A stretch of 64,000 nucleotides of DNA from Hydractinia symbiolongicarpus (GCF_029227915.1 NC_079885.1:19045001-19109000); one strand, 5' to 3'; shown: positions 45,880 to 56,153, counted from the first letter of the stretch. Notes: generated by a model not told the origin, from the letters alone. A program made the numbers and translations.

Positions 45880-46825
45880 GAAAAGCTAAGCAATATCTAC
45901 AATATTCCGGAACATCTGTGGGTTGGACGCAGAGCGGTCAAACTCCTCACGAAGAAGAGTGGCCTATCTAAAAGGAGGGTAATTCATTGGCTGAGTAGGC
46001 AACTCCTGTGGCTACGACACATTCCAGGCCCACAACGTATTGACTACCCCCATTTTACCATTACGGCACCCAACGGAATGCATCAATTTGATATACTGTA
46101 CATGGCTCACGATCGATTGTATGGCAATACGTACAAGTATATTCTGACGGGGATGGATGTGGCTTCACAATTTAAGGTAGCGAGGCACCTAAAAAGTAAG
46201 AAAGCCAGCAAATTCGCTGGGATGCCCAAAGATATTTACAAAGCAGGACCCCTTCGTTACCCGAAAATCTTTCAGTGGGATTATGGTAGTGAGTTCAAAT
46301 CCGACGTAACAAAACTACTGGAGGATAAGGGTGTTGAGATCAAGGGGGCTACCACGAAGTACCACCATACGCTCACAGCCTTCGTCGAATCGTACAACAA
46401 GGTCCTTGCAGAGAGACTGTTGAAGCCCCAAGATGCCCAGGAGTTAGCATCCGATGAGTCTAGTACCACCTGGGTCAAACATCTCTATACCATCGTGAAA
46501 GGTCTCAACAATACCAAGACTACTATGATTGGTATGAAACCTAACAAGGTCATCAAATTCGATGATGTATCACTCACGAAAAATGAGGAATATCCCGAGG
46601 AAAAAACCCTATCTGTTACAGCCTGGAGAGGAACATGGAGATTCGAAAAGACGCGCAACTGAAACCTGGTGGAGTAAAAAGATGTATAGGTTGAACCATA
46701 TTGTGACGGGTAGTCGTCTTCTATATTATTTGAAAGATGGTCCCGAAAGGAGCTTCGTCCCGGAAGAACTCGTGCAGGTACCGGAGAATGTTGAAGTGCC
46801 TCCAGAGCATGTTAAAGAATGGTGA
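45880..46825 (+). pseudogene. Broken Polinton integrase
   Basis: Matches 62172-63248: N-terminal GRRAVKLL and HWLSRQLLWLRHI, catalytic motif FDILYM, then IFQWDYGSEF in place of the usual C-D-N-G-S-E-F (the aspartate is kept), then AFVESYNK. About seven codons are missing between the first two catalytic motifs. A frameshift near 46,605 moves the C-terminal chromo-like part into another frame. No 28-bp insertion is present at either position where copy C has one. Confidence 0.85.
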
Positions 46826-46956
46826 TAGGGATCGAGCTTTATCAAAGGGTGGGGTGCACCCCCACCTATTTTTGCATACAATATTTACTACATGCAAGGG
46901 TAGTAAAAATCGTGTTTGGTTGGGTGTCTCAGATCTAAGTACACCTTGGATACCAC

Positions 46957-47532
46957 CTATTCCGCGAGTTCCAGGAGTTTTTCATGGGTATAATTCTCAC
47001 CAAGCCTAAAATGTCTAACCCTCTCCGGGTTTACTTCAATACATCCACGTTCCCGTAGCCAGTTGTAATGCACTATATAATTAGAGGTCTCTGACAGTAC
47101 CACGATCTCACCCTAGTGGTAATCAACGAGTTTATTGCGAATATTTTGTTCTACATACCACTGTTGACCACAGATGGCAAGGTATTGAAAGGGATCGCCA
47201 TTATTCTTCTGGATGATGACCATGCTATTATCATTTCCGGGATCTTCAAGGTGTGGCACAGCATGTTGCTGTAGCTCCTCAATTTAATTTCCCAACATCA
47301 CGATTTTACTAACCCTGTCCTCAATTTCATCATTGAGTAAGGCAAGGGCCCTATCTCTATCTTCCAGGGCTTGACGCTGCTCCTTCAGCTCATCCTTTAG
47401 TTTTTTCACACCTGCCCTGGCCAGCCATTTAATGACCCCAACAACCTTTGGTTTCTTTGATCTACGCACAATTTCCAGGGTGCCCTCGAATGTGACAAAG
47501 ACATCATGTACATTTTTCTCTCCTCCCCGCAT
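46957..47532 (-). pseudogene. KilA-N/MSV199-type protein, broken
   Basis: Begins DVFVTFEGTLEIVRRSKKPK, the conserved end of the MSV199/KilA-N-like domain of baculovirus-repeated-ORF-type proteins. A heptad segment follows (EQRQALEDRDRALALLNDEI), then a C-terminal domain like DUF3627. Internal TAA and TAG stops interrupt it, and the true N-terminus is missing. Such proteins are DNA-binding regulators in large DNA viruses. The same gene occupies the same place in copy C (63502 onward). Confidence 0.55.
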
Positions 47533-47770
47533 ACCTGATCAGGGGCCTGTGGAAGATGCCTCATTGGAGCCCACTATTTCTGACCTGGTTGATATGAATG
47601 CCAAAGGTATTGTCATATTTTTAACTTTTTAAATACCCAGAATCCGTCCCAAGTCGGGCGTTGAAACATAGGTTGGTTGTTGGGTAGTGCTTTAATGACA
47701 CCTGCGTTGAACATAACTTCCGTTGACATCTTTTTTATATATCAACGTAAGCCAGAGGTTTTCGCTTTGC
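47533..47770. other. Polinton A intergenic stretch, no gene seen
   Basis: Only short frames without recognisable similarity lie between the KilA-N-type gene and the ATPase end. Confidence 0.4.
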
Positions 47771-48350
47771 TCAATCCAAAATTTTCCACTTTCTAGGATG
47801 TTCAAGCCTTACGTATAGACATACTTGGACCTCTTCAATCCAACCTTAATATCGTCCCAGTCTGTTATTACGTTCGTCTCTTCATTGATTAGTCTCATGT
47901 CGCTGCGTTCATGTGGGTACCAGAGGAAGAGATGTTTCTTTTGACGACAGAGGTTCTTGGGGGAAGCGGAATAGCCCTGGGTTAATAACCACAAACTATG
48001 CCTTTTATGCCTTCCCGAAATAGCCAATTGAAGCAGAGGCTGCCTTTTTTGTCGAGTCCCTTGTTGGCTATCACATCATTGACAACGAAAAGACTGTCCT
48101 TGGACGCGAATAACGACGACAACTTCTAAATCCATTCAAACAGCTCATTTCCGGGGTCTATCTGGAACATGTAATCATCCTTCCATAATGAGGCCCTATC
48201 TAAATAAGTACTGTTTCACTGTAGGTATGGCAAAGTATTACGATATTGTGATAGTGTCCTTTGTATTCATTTTCGAGGAGGTTCAGAACATTGGGCCGGT
48301 GAAGATTGCCGTATGTGGATCTCTTACGACATTAAAAAATATATTTCAAT
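47771..48350 (-). pseudogene. A32-type packaging ATPase (FtsK/HerA family), broken
   Basis: Near the N-terminus IFTGP is followed directly by LNLLENEYKGHY, so the Walker A P-loop has been deleted. KDSLFVVNDVIANKGLDKK corresponds to the Walker B region and GHSLWLLTQSY-like sequence (here HSLWLLTQGY) to the conserved motif after it. The end LYVRLEHPRKW comes after a one-base frameshift near 47,815. In Polintons this enzyme pumps DNA into capsids. Confidence 0.75.
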
Positions 48351-48452
48351 AGTTGCTCCATTTTCGATTATGAATTTAGGGGTATATGGCTGCACATGCA
48401 TCACAACTCAATACGCCTCCATACAGGTTTTCCAGGGACCCCGACAGGCATG

Positions 48453-49115
48453 TTAAAGCTTAGTATTTCGGGCCTTGTATTCGAGGGGTGGTGGAGTATA
48501 CCTTAGTTTTCCCCGAAGACACCACAGGGCATTGTGATACATTTCACCAAGCCTTGCCTTCTCCGGCCCATCCCCAAGGAGTTCGGTATATTGACTTATA
48601 AACCTGTATGTAAGTAGATCATACAGGATGAGATAGTTTTCATCCTGTTGAAAACCCCAATTTCCCAGCCAACCAATGCAGGTCTTAGTCCGACCATTGC
48701 CCCTGATTTTGAATCGATCGAGATATAACATATTTTTGCAGATCCTACAACATCTGATCTCCATTTCTTGAAGCATACTGTGCCCAGTATAATGCCTTGG
48801 CGACCTCGGCAATTGTATTGGACGGGTAAACGTTTCATCATATCTGAATCGTACCTTGTCATTAACATGCCTCTCATAATTTTCCCAGGTATACCACCCA
48901 ATAAACTGTGCTTGGGTATGGTCCTGGAGGATGATTATTATCTCAAGTAAGGGTTGCATGTAAATACGGCGTTTGGCATTTCCTTTTGATACCCTCCCAA
49001 GATCAAGGCAGGGAATGCATGTTTTTGCAAGTTGACTTCCTTTGCCCTTTGACTTGAACTGGTTCAATGGTAGAGTTTTTAAACATTTATGGCACTGTTT
49101 GGCCTCCTCTTCCAT
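48453..49115 (-). CDS. 220-aa zinc-finger protein with duplicated CxxC module
   Basis: The open frame has two related zinc modules: residues 8-35 (CHKC ... TCIPCLD) and about 125-150 (CRICKNMLYLDRF ... TKTCIGWL). The second matches the N-terminal block of the HNH gene at 43,955. The tail (MYHNALWCLRGKLRYTPPP) is unlike anything I recognise. AATAAAAATAA precedes the ATG. It may be a fusion of two decayed neighbours or a real regulator. It has no counterpart inside the visible part of copy C. Confidence 0.45.
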   Translation of the reverse strand: MEEEAKQCHKCLKTLPLNQFKSKGKGSQLAKTCIPCLDLGRVSKGNAKRRIYMQPLLEIIIILQDHTQAQFIGWYTWENYERHVNDKVRFRYDETFTRPIQLPRSPRHYTGHSMLQEMEIRCCRICKNMLYLDRFKIRGNGRTKTCIGWLGNWGFQQDENYLILYDLLTYRFISQYTELLGDGPEKARLGEMYHNALWCLRGKLRYTPPPLEYKARNTKL

Positions 49116-49423
49116 TTATTTTTATTTGTCTGTATGACAAATAAAAATTTCACCAGGCGCTCTATTTCGGAAATATCAGGGACTTGTTGTACCATTCCTG
49201 CTTGATCGCATATTCGTCGAATAGAATGGCTGTCGTCATATAGCTGGCTAGTTTCTTCCATATACAATTTGGTCCCAGGCCTGCAAACCCCAACGCCTTC
49301 TTTCCGCCCATGGCAATTAGAATTGTGCACGACACGAGCCTGACAGACTCTCACAAGGCATTGATTATCATAGTTTCTTTTAGTCCCATGTTTTCATCAT
49401 GTTTACTTGCCATTTATTAGGTA
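49116..49423 (-). other. Remnant coding debris between two Polinton A genes
   Basis: Short minus-strand frames such as one containing ALGFAGLGPNCIWKKLASYM look like the end of a decayed gene, with stops before a clear start. No family recognised. Confidence 0.3.
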
Positions 49424-49759
49424 TCATTTTAGCAAAATTAATTGCATGCTGGGGATGGGTTGGGTTCTACCATGCTGAGGCTCCGGATTATCCACCGGCT
49501 TATTGGGTTCATTTTTACCCCTTCCCAAAATATACCAAACCCTGACACCTACAGCAATCACAGCTATTGCTCTAACTCCATAGATGTGGACACTGCCCAT
49601 TGACTTGCTGGAAGGTTCTTTGCCAAGGTTGTTCTTTAAGTCGGCCTTGTTCTTCCTATTTCATTCGGCAAGTGTCTTGCCGGCTGCTACACGACCTTCA
49701 TTCTTCGGTAACTTTGTTGTTATAACCCTCTCCTCTTGTTTTTGTTCTTCTTCAATCAT
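49424..49759 (-). pseudogene. 111-codon single-TM protein with one in-frame TGA
   Basis: Starts MIEEEQKQEE directly after TAAATAAAA, overlapping the upstream gene's end. A hydrophobic helix lies at about residues 58-73 (GVRAIAVIAVGVRVWYIL region), and the tail is proline-rich. One TGA (49,663-49,661, codon 33) interrupts an otherwise open frame. Unknown function, possibly a small virion membrane protein. Confidence 0.4.
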
Positions 49760-49761
49760 TT

Positions 49762-50262
49762 TTATTTATCGAACCGTCTCCTCCGCTGTATCCGCCTCTT
49801 TCTACGCATCCTTCTTTTTCCCATATACCGAGCCGTATGGGCCACCACAGGTAGTGGGGCTAAACACCTCCCAATGCTACAGTATACGAGTATTCCCAGA
49901 TCGGTCATGCTATCCCTTATAATGGGATCTTCCTCAATATCTCTTCTTAGCTCCTCAACACTGTCTATATCTACAAAATTCCTTATCATGCTGGCATATA
50001 GGCTGACAACATGGATGGACAGTGCTTTTGCTGTATTCTCGCCCTTCTCCCGGCGTTCCCGTTGCACATGCTCTGTACGTACCTCATCGATGGCCTCCTG
50101 CGGGGCCTTGTCAACAAAGCCTTCTGTGCATTTTTGGGGCAAAGGATGCCCTTTACCTTTACGAAGAGCCTCTTTTAAAGTTTCGCGTTTATCAATGGGG
50201 TTCTCGATATTTTCATATTCTGCGGAGCCATTGTCGAATACTTGTGCAATATCGGACGACAT
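49762..50262 (-). CDS. 166-aa protein with basic C-terminus
   Basis: The start is chosen at MSSDIAQVF because TAATAAAT precedes it. The body is acidic and helical. Near residues 125-147 is a moderately hydrophobic stretch (DLGILVYCSIGRCLAPLPVV), followed by a run of lysines and arginines (GKRRMRRKRRIQRRRR) that could bind DNA. The frame is intact. Possibly a core or DNA-condensing protein, which is inference only. Confidence 0.45.
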   Translation of the reverse strand: MSSDIAQVFDNGSAEYENIENPIDKRETLKEALRKGKGHPLPQKCTEGFVDKAPQEAIDEVRTEHVQRERREKGENTAKALSIHVVSLYASMIRNFVDIDSVEELRRDIEEDPIIRDSMTDLGILVYCSIGRCLAPLPVVAHTARYMGKRRMRRKRRIQRRRRFDK

Positions 50263-50515
50263 ATTTATTAGTAGTCGAAATCGAAAAAAGCAAAATGCGA
50301 TCAGGGCATACGGCTGGAGCAAGCTATATACAGACATGCCTCCATTTTATTCCCCTGTAGACTCTAGCCGGTAATGACCTCTGGTCCGGTTGTATGAGCC
50401 GTTTAACGCCTGCCCTGTTCAATGCTAACTTTGATACCTCTTGCGTGTATACCTTATGGTTTTTATTTTGGATTAGGACTTGCGTTTTGTATATATCAAC
50501 GCCCTCTTCCAGACA
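50263..50515. other. Polinton A gap between two leftward genes, no gene seen
   Basis: A 250-bp stretch between the 166-aa gene start and the end of polymerase B. No conserved frame is recognisable. Confidence 0.4.
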
Positions 50516-53057
50516 TCATTGATAGTCGTCGAAGGTGATGCATTTCTTGGTGACACATCTCCTAACGCCCTTGGCCTTGCGCTGCCCATCCTCCGGTGTA
50601 AGACTCTTATAGGCGTATGCCTTGGCCCTCAATGTAATGAACTCGGTCATGATTTTGTCATCTAATTCGTCCTTCATCAAGCCTATCACTTTCTTGTTTT
50701 TTCCTATAGGGATGGTCCTTCCATCATCAGGGTTATACGCACTTGTATCGAATCTTTTTTCGATGTCCTGCGCAATATCCTTGTAAAAATCGTGTGTCTT
50801 GATATGGTACACAAAGCCTTTCCTATCCATATAGCAGTTCCGCCGCTTGCTTCCACGTTTTGGCTGCATATAGCCGTAGTGGAACTCGTACATCACTATT
50901 TTGACATGTCCAATATAGCCTGGCCTGTATATACGAGCTTGTTCATCTTGCCCTCGGTCTTGCCCATTTCAACATCTAGGAGGTGCTTACTAAACCGATT
51001 TGCACCCTTGAAATTAGCCTTCATTACGAGCCTCATGTACTTGTCCTCATTGGTGGCTATCTGGATGTTGCGGTGGTTCCGGATATACTGTAATATGCAC
51101 CACACAGCGACGTTTCTTACTCAGATTCGGGACCAGCTTCTCAATCTTATGTACCATCTTGCGTTCGGGTAGGAACGGTAGCTCATTATGTTTATCATGT
51201 AGCTTTTTGGGGTAACCGATACCTACCTCTAAGATATATCCATACCTATTATCCTCAAAGAGCTTCCCAATCCGCCTTTCTGTGAAGGACTCAAAATTCC
51301 GCACCCATTTGAACCGGTCCGTGGGTAAGTCTTGACACATGGCATACCCTTATAGGTTGTTCGCGTGGAGGTACTGGAGGTGTGATGATTCAACCTCTGG
51401 ATCGTACTGGTCTTCCATGTATTTGTTATTTGCTTTGGCATATCGGTGTACAGCCTGGGTTATACCTCCCTGGATACACTTCTCGAACATGAGGAGAATG
51501 TCGGGGTCTGTAAGGAACTCTAACCTTATACCCGTAAATTTCAGGGCTGTCTTCCAGGCCAATCTAGGTGCGGAGTAGAAATGGGCAGGATCAACCTTGT
51601 AATTGTCCAGGCATACACCTGGAAATGTCTCGAAAACGTCGGCTATTAGCAGAACGTCTATGGTCACGTAGATATCATGGTAGTCCCCCATTGTGACGTT
51701 ATCGTTCTCTGAGGTAATGACATTCCATACCTCTGTCGCATAGGTATAGTCCCTGTCGCTAATACCTCTCATATTGAGCTTGCTACAAAAGCCCTCCTTT
51801 GGTGGCAGTTCCAGCTCCTCAAATCGCTGCCATCTATCCATCCATTCATAGAGGTACACACCTTTTCTCAGCATCAGCCTGAAGATATCATCCTTGTCGA
51901 TAAATTTGGCCATGGATGGTACGTTTGCCTTTACCTGGTCCCGATTAAGGTGCTTTGTGGTACACGTTGAACAATTTTTAACAAATTTTACACCGAAACT
52001 TTGCCATGTATACCCTGGAATTCTAGACAGGTATCTCCACACTGCTTACATTATATACCTACCGCGTTTGTACCAATGAGGTTGCTTGCCAATTTGTCAA
52101 AGCTTGATGCCATGAATCGACAGCTATCGGTAAACCTTATTTCGATTGTCTTGTACTTCTAACCATCACCATTTCCCATACCTCCAACGGGTACCTTGAT
52201 TTTTGCATTAAAACTGATATATTTCTCTGTATTCTCTGCGATGCAGCGACTGTCCTGAGTATCGTACTTCTCAACCAAGTCCATTATGAACAGATGGGCA
52301 TCATACCCTGAAAGGTTGTGGAATATCACGTGGATATACCCGGGTATCTTATACTTCAAATATGGCACTTTGATGCCTCCTCATGTTCTCTTTTTAGGAC
52401 CTCTGTTAAAGGCAGCATGTCCTGCTGTGGATAGGTATTACAGAGTCTTTTCACTTCATCGTCCAGATGGTTGACAAAGCGGGTGACGCAGTCCTCACCC
52501 CTATAAATTTTTAAGGGATCCGGTACATCCCCACAGGCAAAGGTACTATACATGCACAAGCCTGATGGTGCATGCTTGTTTAGCCTTTTCGTCTTGGTGT
52601 CCCTTGCATCCTCTACCGGGATTAGCATTTCAACATGTGTTTTAACCTGGGCAAACATCATATTCAGCATGTCATCTACGTTGTTACCCTGGAATACTGA
52701 AGCCATATTGCTATAAAAGACCCTTTTCACCTCAATATACTCCTCGACATTAGCCTCCTTGATATTTGTTGGTTTTCTCCACATTATTCGTAGCGACAGC
52801 TATACTTTTGCCAATCGCATATCTTCTACCTGATCCTCAATTAAGATTCGCACATTGGGTCGCACCATCCTGATACACCCGTCAACGTCGGTACTTCCTA
52901 TACCAGGAATACGGAAACTTCTGAAGGTCGTATGGTGAGTATGGTTATGACCCTCGTGTGTGAAATCTTGCCCCGGCTGTTCATGTAGATAGTCTTCCTC
53001 GGCCTCTTTATTATATAGAATTTTTTTTGTTTGTCGGAGGATTTCATTCTGCTCCAC
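50516..53057 (-). pseudogene. Protein-primed DNA polymerase B of Polinton, inactive
   Basis: Blocks in order: N-terminal region (53,057-52,360), exonuclease motif region FHNLSGYDAHLFI (52,330-52,290), a linker ending MWRYLSRIPGYTW, SAPRLAWKTALKFTG and IQGGITQAVHRYAKANNKYM (51,400), palm motif A, then a deletion of roughly 250 codons near 51,080. It resumes in VTNEDKY-like sequence, MGKTEGKMNK, and motif C. Motif A reads LHANNL-stop (catalytic Asp to His, then TAA), and motif C reads CYMDRKGF where Polintons have Asp-Thr-Asp. It therefore cannot replicate DNA. It is the rightmost gene and reads inward from the right end. Confidence 0.9.
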
Positions 53058-53191
53058 CTAGCGTGTCTTTACTGCGCATGTGTTGATTTTTTGATGAGTA
53101 TCAGGGAAATTCCCCTTTGACTCTTTTTTGTTGCATGATAAGGACTTCACCTTGATATGCATGACTAAGCACAGCATGATGGGGACTTGTT

Positions 53192-53249
53192 GTGACGTCA
53201 CGGTATTGTGCGCACACGACTGCGCCAGAAGGAATATTTTCCTATCTCT
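53192..53249 (-). repeat. Polinton A right terminal inverted repeat (core)
   Basis: Inverted it reads AGAGATAGGAAAATATTCC and continues to GTGACGTCAC, aligned without gaps to the left end (43 of 58 positions). Confidence 0.85.
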
Positions 53250-53343
53250 TTGGAATCATATTTGTCATTTTTCAGAAAACGAAAGACACTGGGAAGTTTC
53301 TCCGTTTTAGTAGCCTTGTCCTTAACTAAGATTAACAACACAT

Positions 53344-53416
53344 TGATCACGATGGGACTTGAACACACAATCTCCCGATTTGAAGTCGGACGCCTTATCC
53401 ATTAGGCCACGCGACC
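53344..53416 (-). tRNA. tRNA-Arg-like gene with anticodon UCA, nearly complete
   Basis: The acceptor GGTCGCG/CGTGATC pairs fully with an A discriminator, the A box is TGGCCTAATGG, and the anticodon stem TCCGA/TCGGG pairs (one U-G) around CTTCAAA. The T arm GTGTG-TTCAAGT-CCCAT has one mismatch. It is one of the two best-preserved UGA-reading candidates in the window. Confidence 0.6.
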
Positions 53417-53659
53417 GTTGCAATGTACGCGTTACGCAATAAAACTTGGTTGGCATCAAACAAAATTTATTCGCTAATAAATTATATGTAAATAACAACT
53501 GCAGTGCGTCTGTATAAGAATGTAATAATTAATCGACTGGTGCCTCCGTGTAATTTAATGGCCGTTCTGCAGCCAGAAAAATTGTTGTACATAAGCGGCT
53601 GCTGGCAAGGATTCACAAACTGACAATGCCTGTAACATGGTTGAAAATGGACAACACAT

Positions 53660-53732
53660 CGATCACGATAGGACTTGAACCTGCAATCTTCCGATTTGAA
53701 GTCGGACAGCTAATCTATTAGGCCACAGGATT
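53660..53732 (-). tRNA. tRNA-Arg-like copy with anticodon UCA, consensus B box
   Basis: A perfect anticodon stem TCCGA/TCGGA surrounds CTTCAAA, and the B box is GGTTCAAGTCC. The acceptor AATCCTG/CGTGATC has two mismatches, and the D arm (TAATAGATTAGCTG) is altered. Confidence 0.5.
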
Positions 53733-54142
53733 GTATCAATGTATGCGTTACGCAACAAAACTTGGTTGACATAAAAAAAAACCTATTCCAGAATGTTATT
53801 AGCTACTGTAGTGAGTCTGTTTAGAATTGTATTAACTCATCGACAGGTGCCTTTGTGTAATTTCATGCCTCTGCTGCAGCCAGAAGAATTGCTGTATATA
53901 AGCGACGGCTGGCAAGGATTTACAAACTAGCCATGCCTGTAACATGGTTGACAATGGATTTTCCGTGGTATTTTTTTAAGAATGCTAGCATTTAATGTAT
54001 TCATTACAAGTATGTCACAAGCCATGTTACGAAATCCACTTTTATTGGGAACAGCTTTTTCATTTATACACCTGACTCTCGTCTGGCTCACTTGGTGGTA
54101 AGCTCGGGTAAAGCTTAGCAATATCGATCATATTTATTCTAT

Positions 54143-54804
54143 GAGCAAGTGCATAGTAATTCCCACGAACGAAACATTCTTATGGTGGTGATACTCGTCT
54201 CTCAGCATGAACTCGAGACGATCGGTTGACCCTTCATGGGAAGGTATACAGGAGTGTCAAAACTCCACGTCAGCATATCCCACCCAAGCGTTTAGCTCTT
54301 TGGGAGGAAGAAGGGCAAGAATCTTGGACTTTTTACCATCCAGCAGGAAATCATCTTCATCGAGCTGAGAGCAAACAAGTCTTAGCCGCCAGTATACGCC
54401 AGTCTTGTAGAATGAATCGTAGTCACCCTTCATATAATATTTTTTACTGGGATTGTAGGGTAGACCCAAGAGCTCTTGCAGTTTTCGATGAATCACCACC
54501 GTGTACCCGTCATTGACACGGAGTCTGCAGAGTCCACTTTTCAAGACAAACAGATTAATCTTGTCCTTTGTCCGACTGTTGACGGCAATCGCTAAATCCT
54601 CGATCTTGTACAACCCATTCATTATTTCAATTCGAGTGACCCTTTGATCAAGCCCCACCTTACGGATGGTAAAATCGCTATTAGTGAAGAGGTTCAGCCA
54701 TGTGGGCCGAATAATGAATGATTTTAAAGCGATCCTGGTGTCTTCCCTAGGTAGTCCTCAAATATCGTGAGGTTCTCTATATCCGCGACATACATTTGCT
54801 TCAT
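54143..54804 (-). pseudogene. Broken candidate minor capsid protein, copy B
   Basis: Starts MKQMYVADIEN, supporting the M-[RK]-Q start used for copy C. A one-base frameshift after residues DYLG (near 54,745), and another near 54,260 where the frame leaves AWVGYADVEF, break it. The end restores GSTDRLEFMLRDEYHH and ITMHLLIE. Confidence 0.8.
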
Positions 54805-54814
54805 GTTTCCTAAA

Positions 54815-55153
54815 AGAAAAGATGTGCTCAAGTACGCGCGGTCCAAGGTCGACTTCTCGGTTGCTCATGGAGTATACATGATTCCTAGCAACATGATTCT
54901 TTATATAGGGAATGTCGTGAATTTCACGAACAAAATCCTCATAAGCAATAAGTACTTCTCGATTGGTGTAAATCCGGAGATTAACGCGAAGCAGGAGCAC
55001 AGTTCCAGTAGCAAGGCAGCGGGGCAAGAAAAGGGGGTAGTTGGTGGCACCGACACCCCGATCAGGTCTGCGGATGTCCATGAAAATACCAAGGCTACCG
55101 TTATCACATTGGGAGTAGGGCTAATCCTCGCGTTCATCTGGATGAAGAAATAG
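54815..55153 (+). pseudogene. C-terminal part of the tail-anchored 378-aa protein, copy B
   Basis: Homology starts at VLKYARSKVDFSVAHGVYM and continues to the membrane anchor (VITLGVGLILAFIWMKK), ending in the same KK-stop as copy C. The first 260 or so residues are deleted; the join lies between the divergent gene start and this point. The linker before the anchor is serine/glycine-rich. Confidence 0.75.
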
Positions 55154-55189
55154 GTGTAATGTGTTCATCAATATACTAGACTCTCATCA

Positions 55190-55600
55190 ATTCTTTCCCT
55201 CACTCCTCCTGTTACCCACATACGCAACAACAATACCAACAACAGCAGACAAAGCCATATACAAGTGCTTTGCCGCGAACTCGACGACTCTCGCTGCAAC
55301 TCTGAAAAAGAACGATACCACGCTGCCAATGATCCCTGGTAACGCTGCACCTGCTTTGCCTGCTAGGTACTTCAGGAATTTTCCGAGTCTTCCAAGCTGT
55401 TTCTGTACAAAACCTTTCCCGCCAATACTTCCTCCTACACCTGTTGTGGAATCTCCACCTGTAACTGCGAGTACAATGGTGGCTATGAGCAAACCAACAG
55501 CGGAGACTACGCTAGCTATGGTCAGACCTTGCTCCTTGAACAAGATCTTGAGCTTTTCGATCAAAGTTTTATCATCCCCCGCGATCTTGATCCAGGTGTA
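55190..55600 (-). pseudogene. C-terminal part of the 443-aa membrane protein, copy B
   Basis: Matches from IAGDDKTLIEKLKILF through the hydrophobic glycine-rich region and terminal helix (LYMALSAVVGIVVAYVG). The sequence before IAGDD is unrelated, so the copy was cut there. Confidence 0.75.
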
Positions 55601-55621
55601 GCTAGAGTAGTACACCCTCAT

Positions 55622-55832
55622 GAGTACAGTTGAGGTTTTGCACGGTCAAACCCCTATTAAAAAACGCTGCTTTTAGACCCCGTAAAAATCTGTGACGTCA
55701 CAGATTTCATCATGCCTCAAATGAGTAAACAAGTCACGTGACATCATGACGGCACTCGACAAAACTGCTGACATCAGCAACAGCACAAATTATTTTGATC
55801 CTGGTTGAGGTGTAAAAATCTATAATAAAGAG
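55622..55832. other. Polinton C left terminal region, no gene
   Basis: Holds TGTGACGTCACAG near 55,691 and CACGTGACATCATGACG near 55,735, both palindromic elements of the cAMP-response or E-box type, plus the start motif TCTATAATAAAG at 55,820. Confidence 0.5.
55819..55832 (+). promoter_or_regulatory. AATAAA-type start motif before the OB-like gene
   Basis: CTATAATAAAGAG abuts the ATG. No same-strand gene lies upstream, so this is not an upstream poly(A) signal and is better read as a promoter/initiator motif. Confidence 0.45.
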
Positions 55833-56153
55833 ATGCCTTTCCTATCTGCAGAACAATTTGATGCCTTGAAATCAGAGCACGAGAGTATTATGAAGTGGCG
55901 TGATGTTCCCACTGGAATCATATTCAAAATTGAGTATGTTGAAGAGATCAAGACCAAAAAAGGTGATGCAACTGTTATCACATTGATTGATTGTGATGGT
56001 GAACGATTTCAAGCATGGGCAACGAGTGTACTGAGAGAAGCTTTGATAGGTCGAACAGGTCAGATGTTCATCAAATCACTGGGAAAGAAACAATCTACGA
56101 AGAATCCTGGTCAATTTTACTATGATTACAACCTTGTGGAAGTGGAAGACTAA
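55833..56153 (+). CDS. 106-aa OB-fold-like protein, candidate ssDNA-binding
   Basis: The ATG directly follows AATAAAGAG. The central pattern is FKIEYVEEIKTKKGDATVITL, then DGERFQAWATSVL, then GQMFIKSLGKK and a final FYYDYNLVEVED. Alternating strands and the 'ERFQAWATS' turn resemble small OB-fold proteins seen in invertebrate mobile elements. I infer a replication or ssDNA-binding role. The frame is intact and is the first gene of copy C. It has no counterpart in the visible left arm of copy A. Confidence 0.5.
   Translation: MPFLSAEQFDALKSEHESIMKWRDVPTGIIFKIEYVEEIKTKKGDATVITLIDCDGERFQAWATSVLREALIGRTGQMFIKSLGKKQSTKNPGQFYYDYNLVEVED

Larger units (their letters stand above)
36364..53249. mobile_element. 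Polinton/Maverick element copy A, near full length, decayed (16,886 bp)
   Basis: Both ends start AGAGATA and match each other inverted over 58 gap-free positions (43 identical), ending in the palindrome GTGACGTCAC. Polintons are typically 15-20 kb with 5'-AG ends, which fits. Inside lie remnants of a protein-primed polymerase B, A32-type packaging ATPase, retroviral-type integrase, capsid-type proteins and accessory genes, with frameshifts and stops. Both flanks are tRNA satellite, so it inserted into the array. The two flanks fall at different points of the satellite unit and there is no clear 6-bp target duplication, so some satellite was lost or rearranged at the site. I found no adenovirus-type protease. 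Confidence 0.9.
53250..54061 (-). repeat. tRNA-Arg satellite remnant between Polinton A and fragment B
   Basis: Begins in the satellite at the equivalent of TTGGGAACAAATTTGTC and runs through two truncated units with tRNA copies at 53344 and 53660. It ends inside a third at GGGAACAGC, where Polinton B sequence starts. Confidence 0.88.
54062..55600. mobile_element. Polinton fragment copy B, internally deleted
   Basis: Contains, in the same order as copies A and C, the N-terminal stub of the 220-aa gene (54,062-54,140), most of the minor-capsid candidate, the C-terminal third of the 378-aa gene and the C-terminal third of the 443-aa gene. Deletions remove the rest. Its left edge abuts satellite, and its right edge is followed by copy C. 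It lacks all 28-bp insertions, so it serves as an empty-site reference. Confidence 0.85.

Noticed and set aside
36355-53255. 6-bp target duplication of Polinton A (TTGGCA versus TTGGAA)
   Set aside because: The left hexamer is two bases away from the terminus and the flanks come from different points of the satellite unit, so the match is likely chance.
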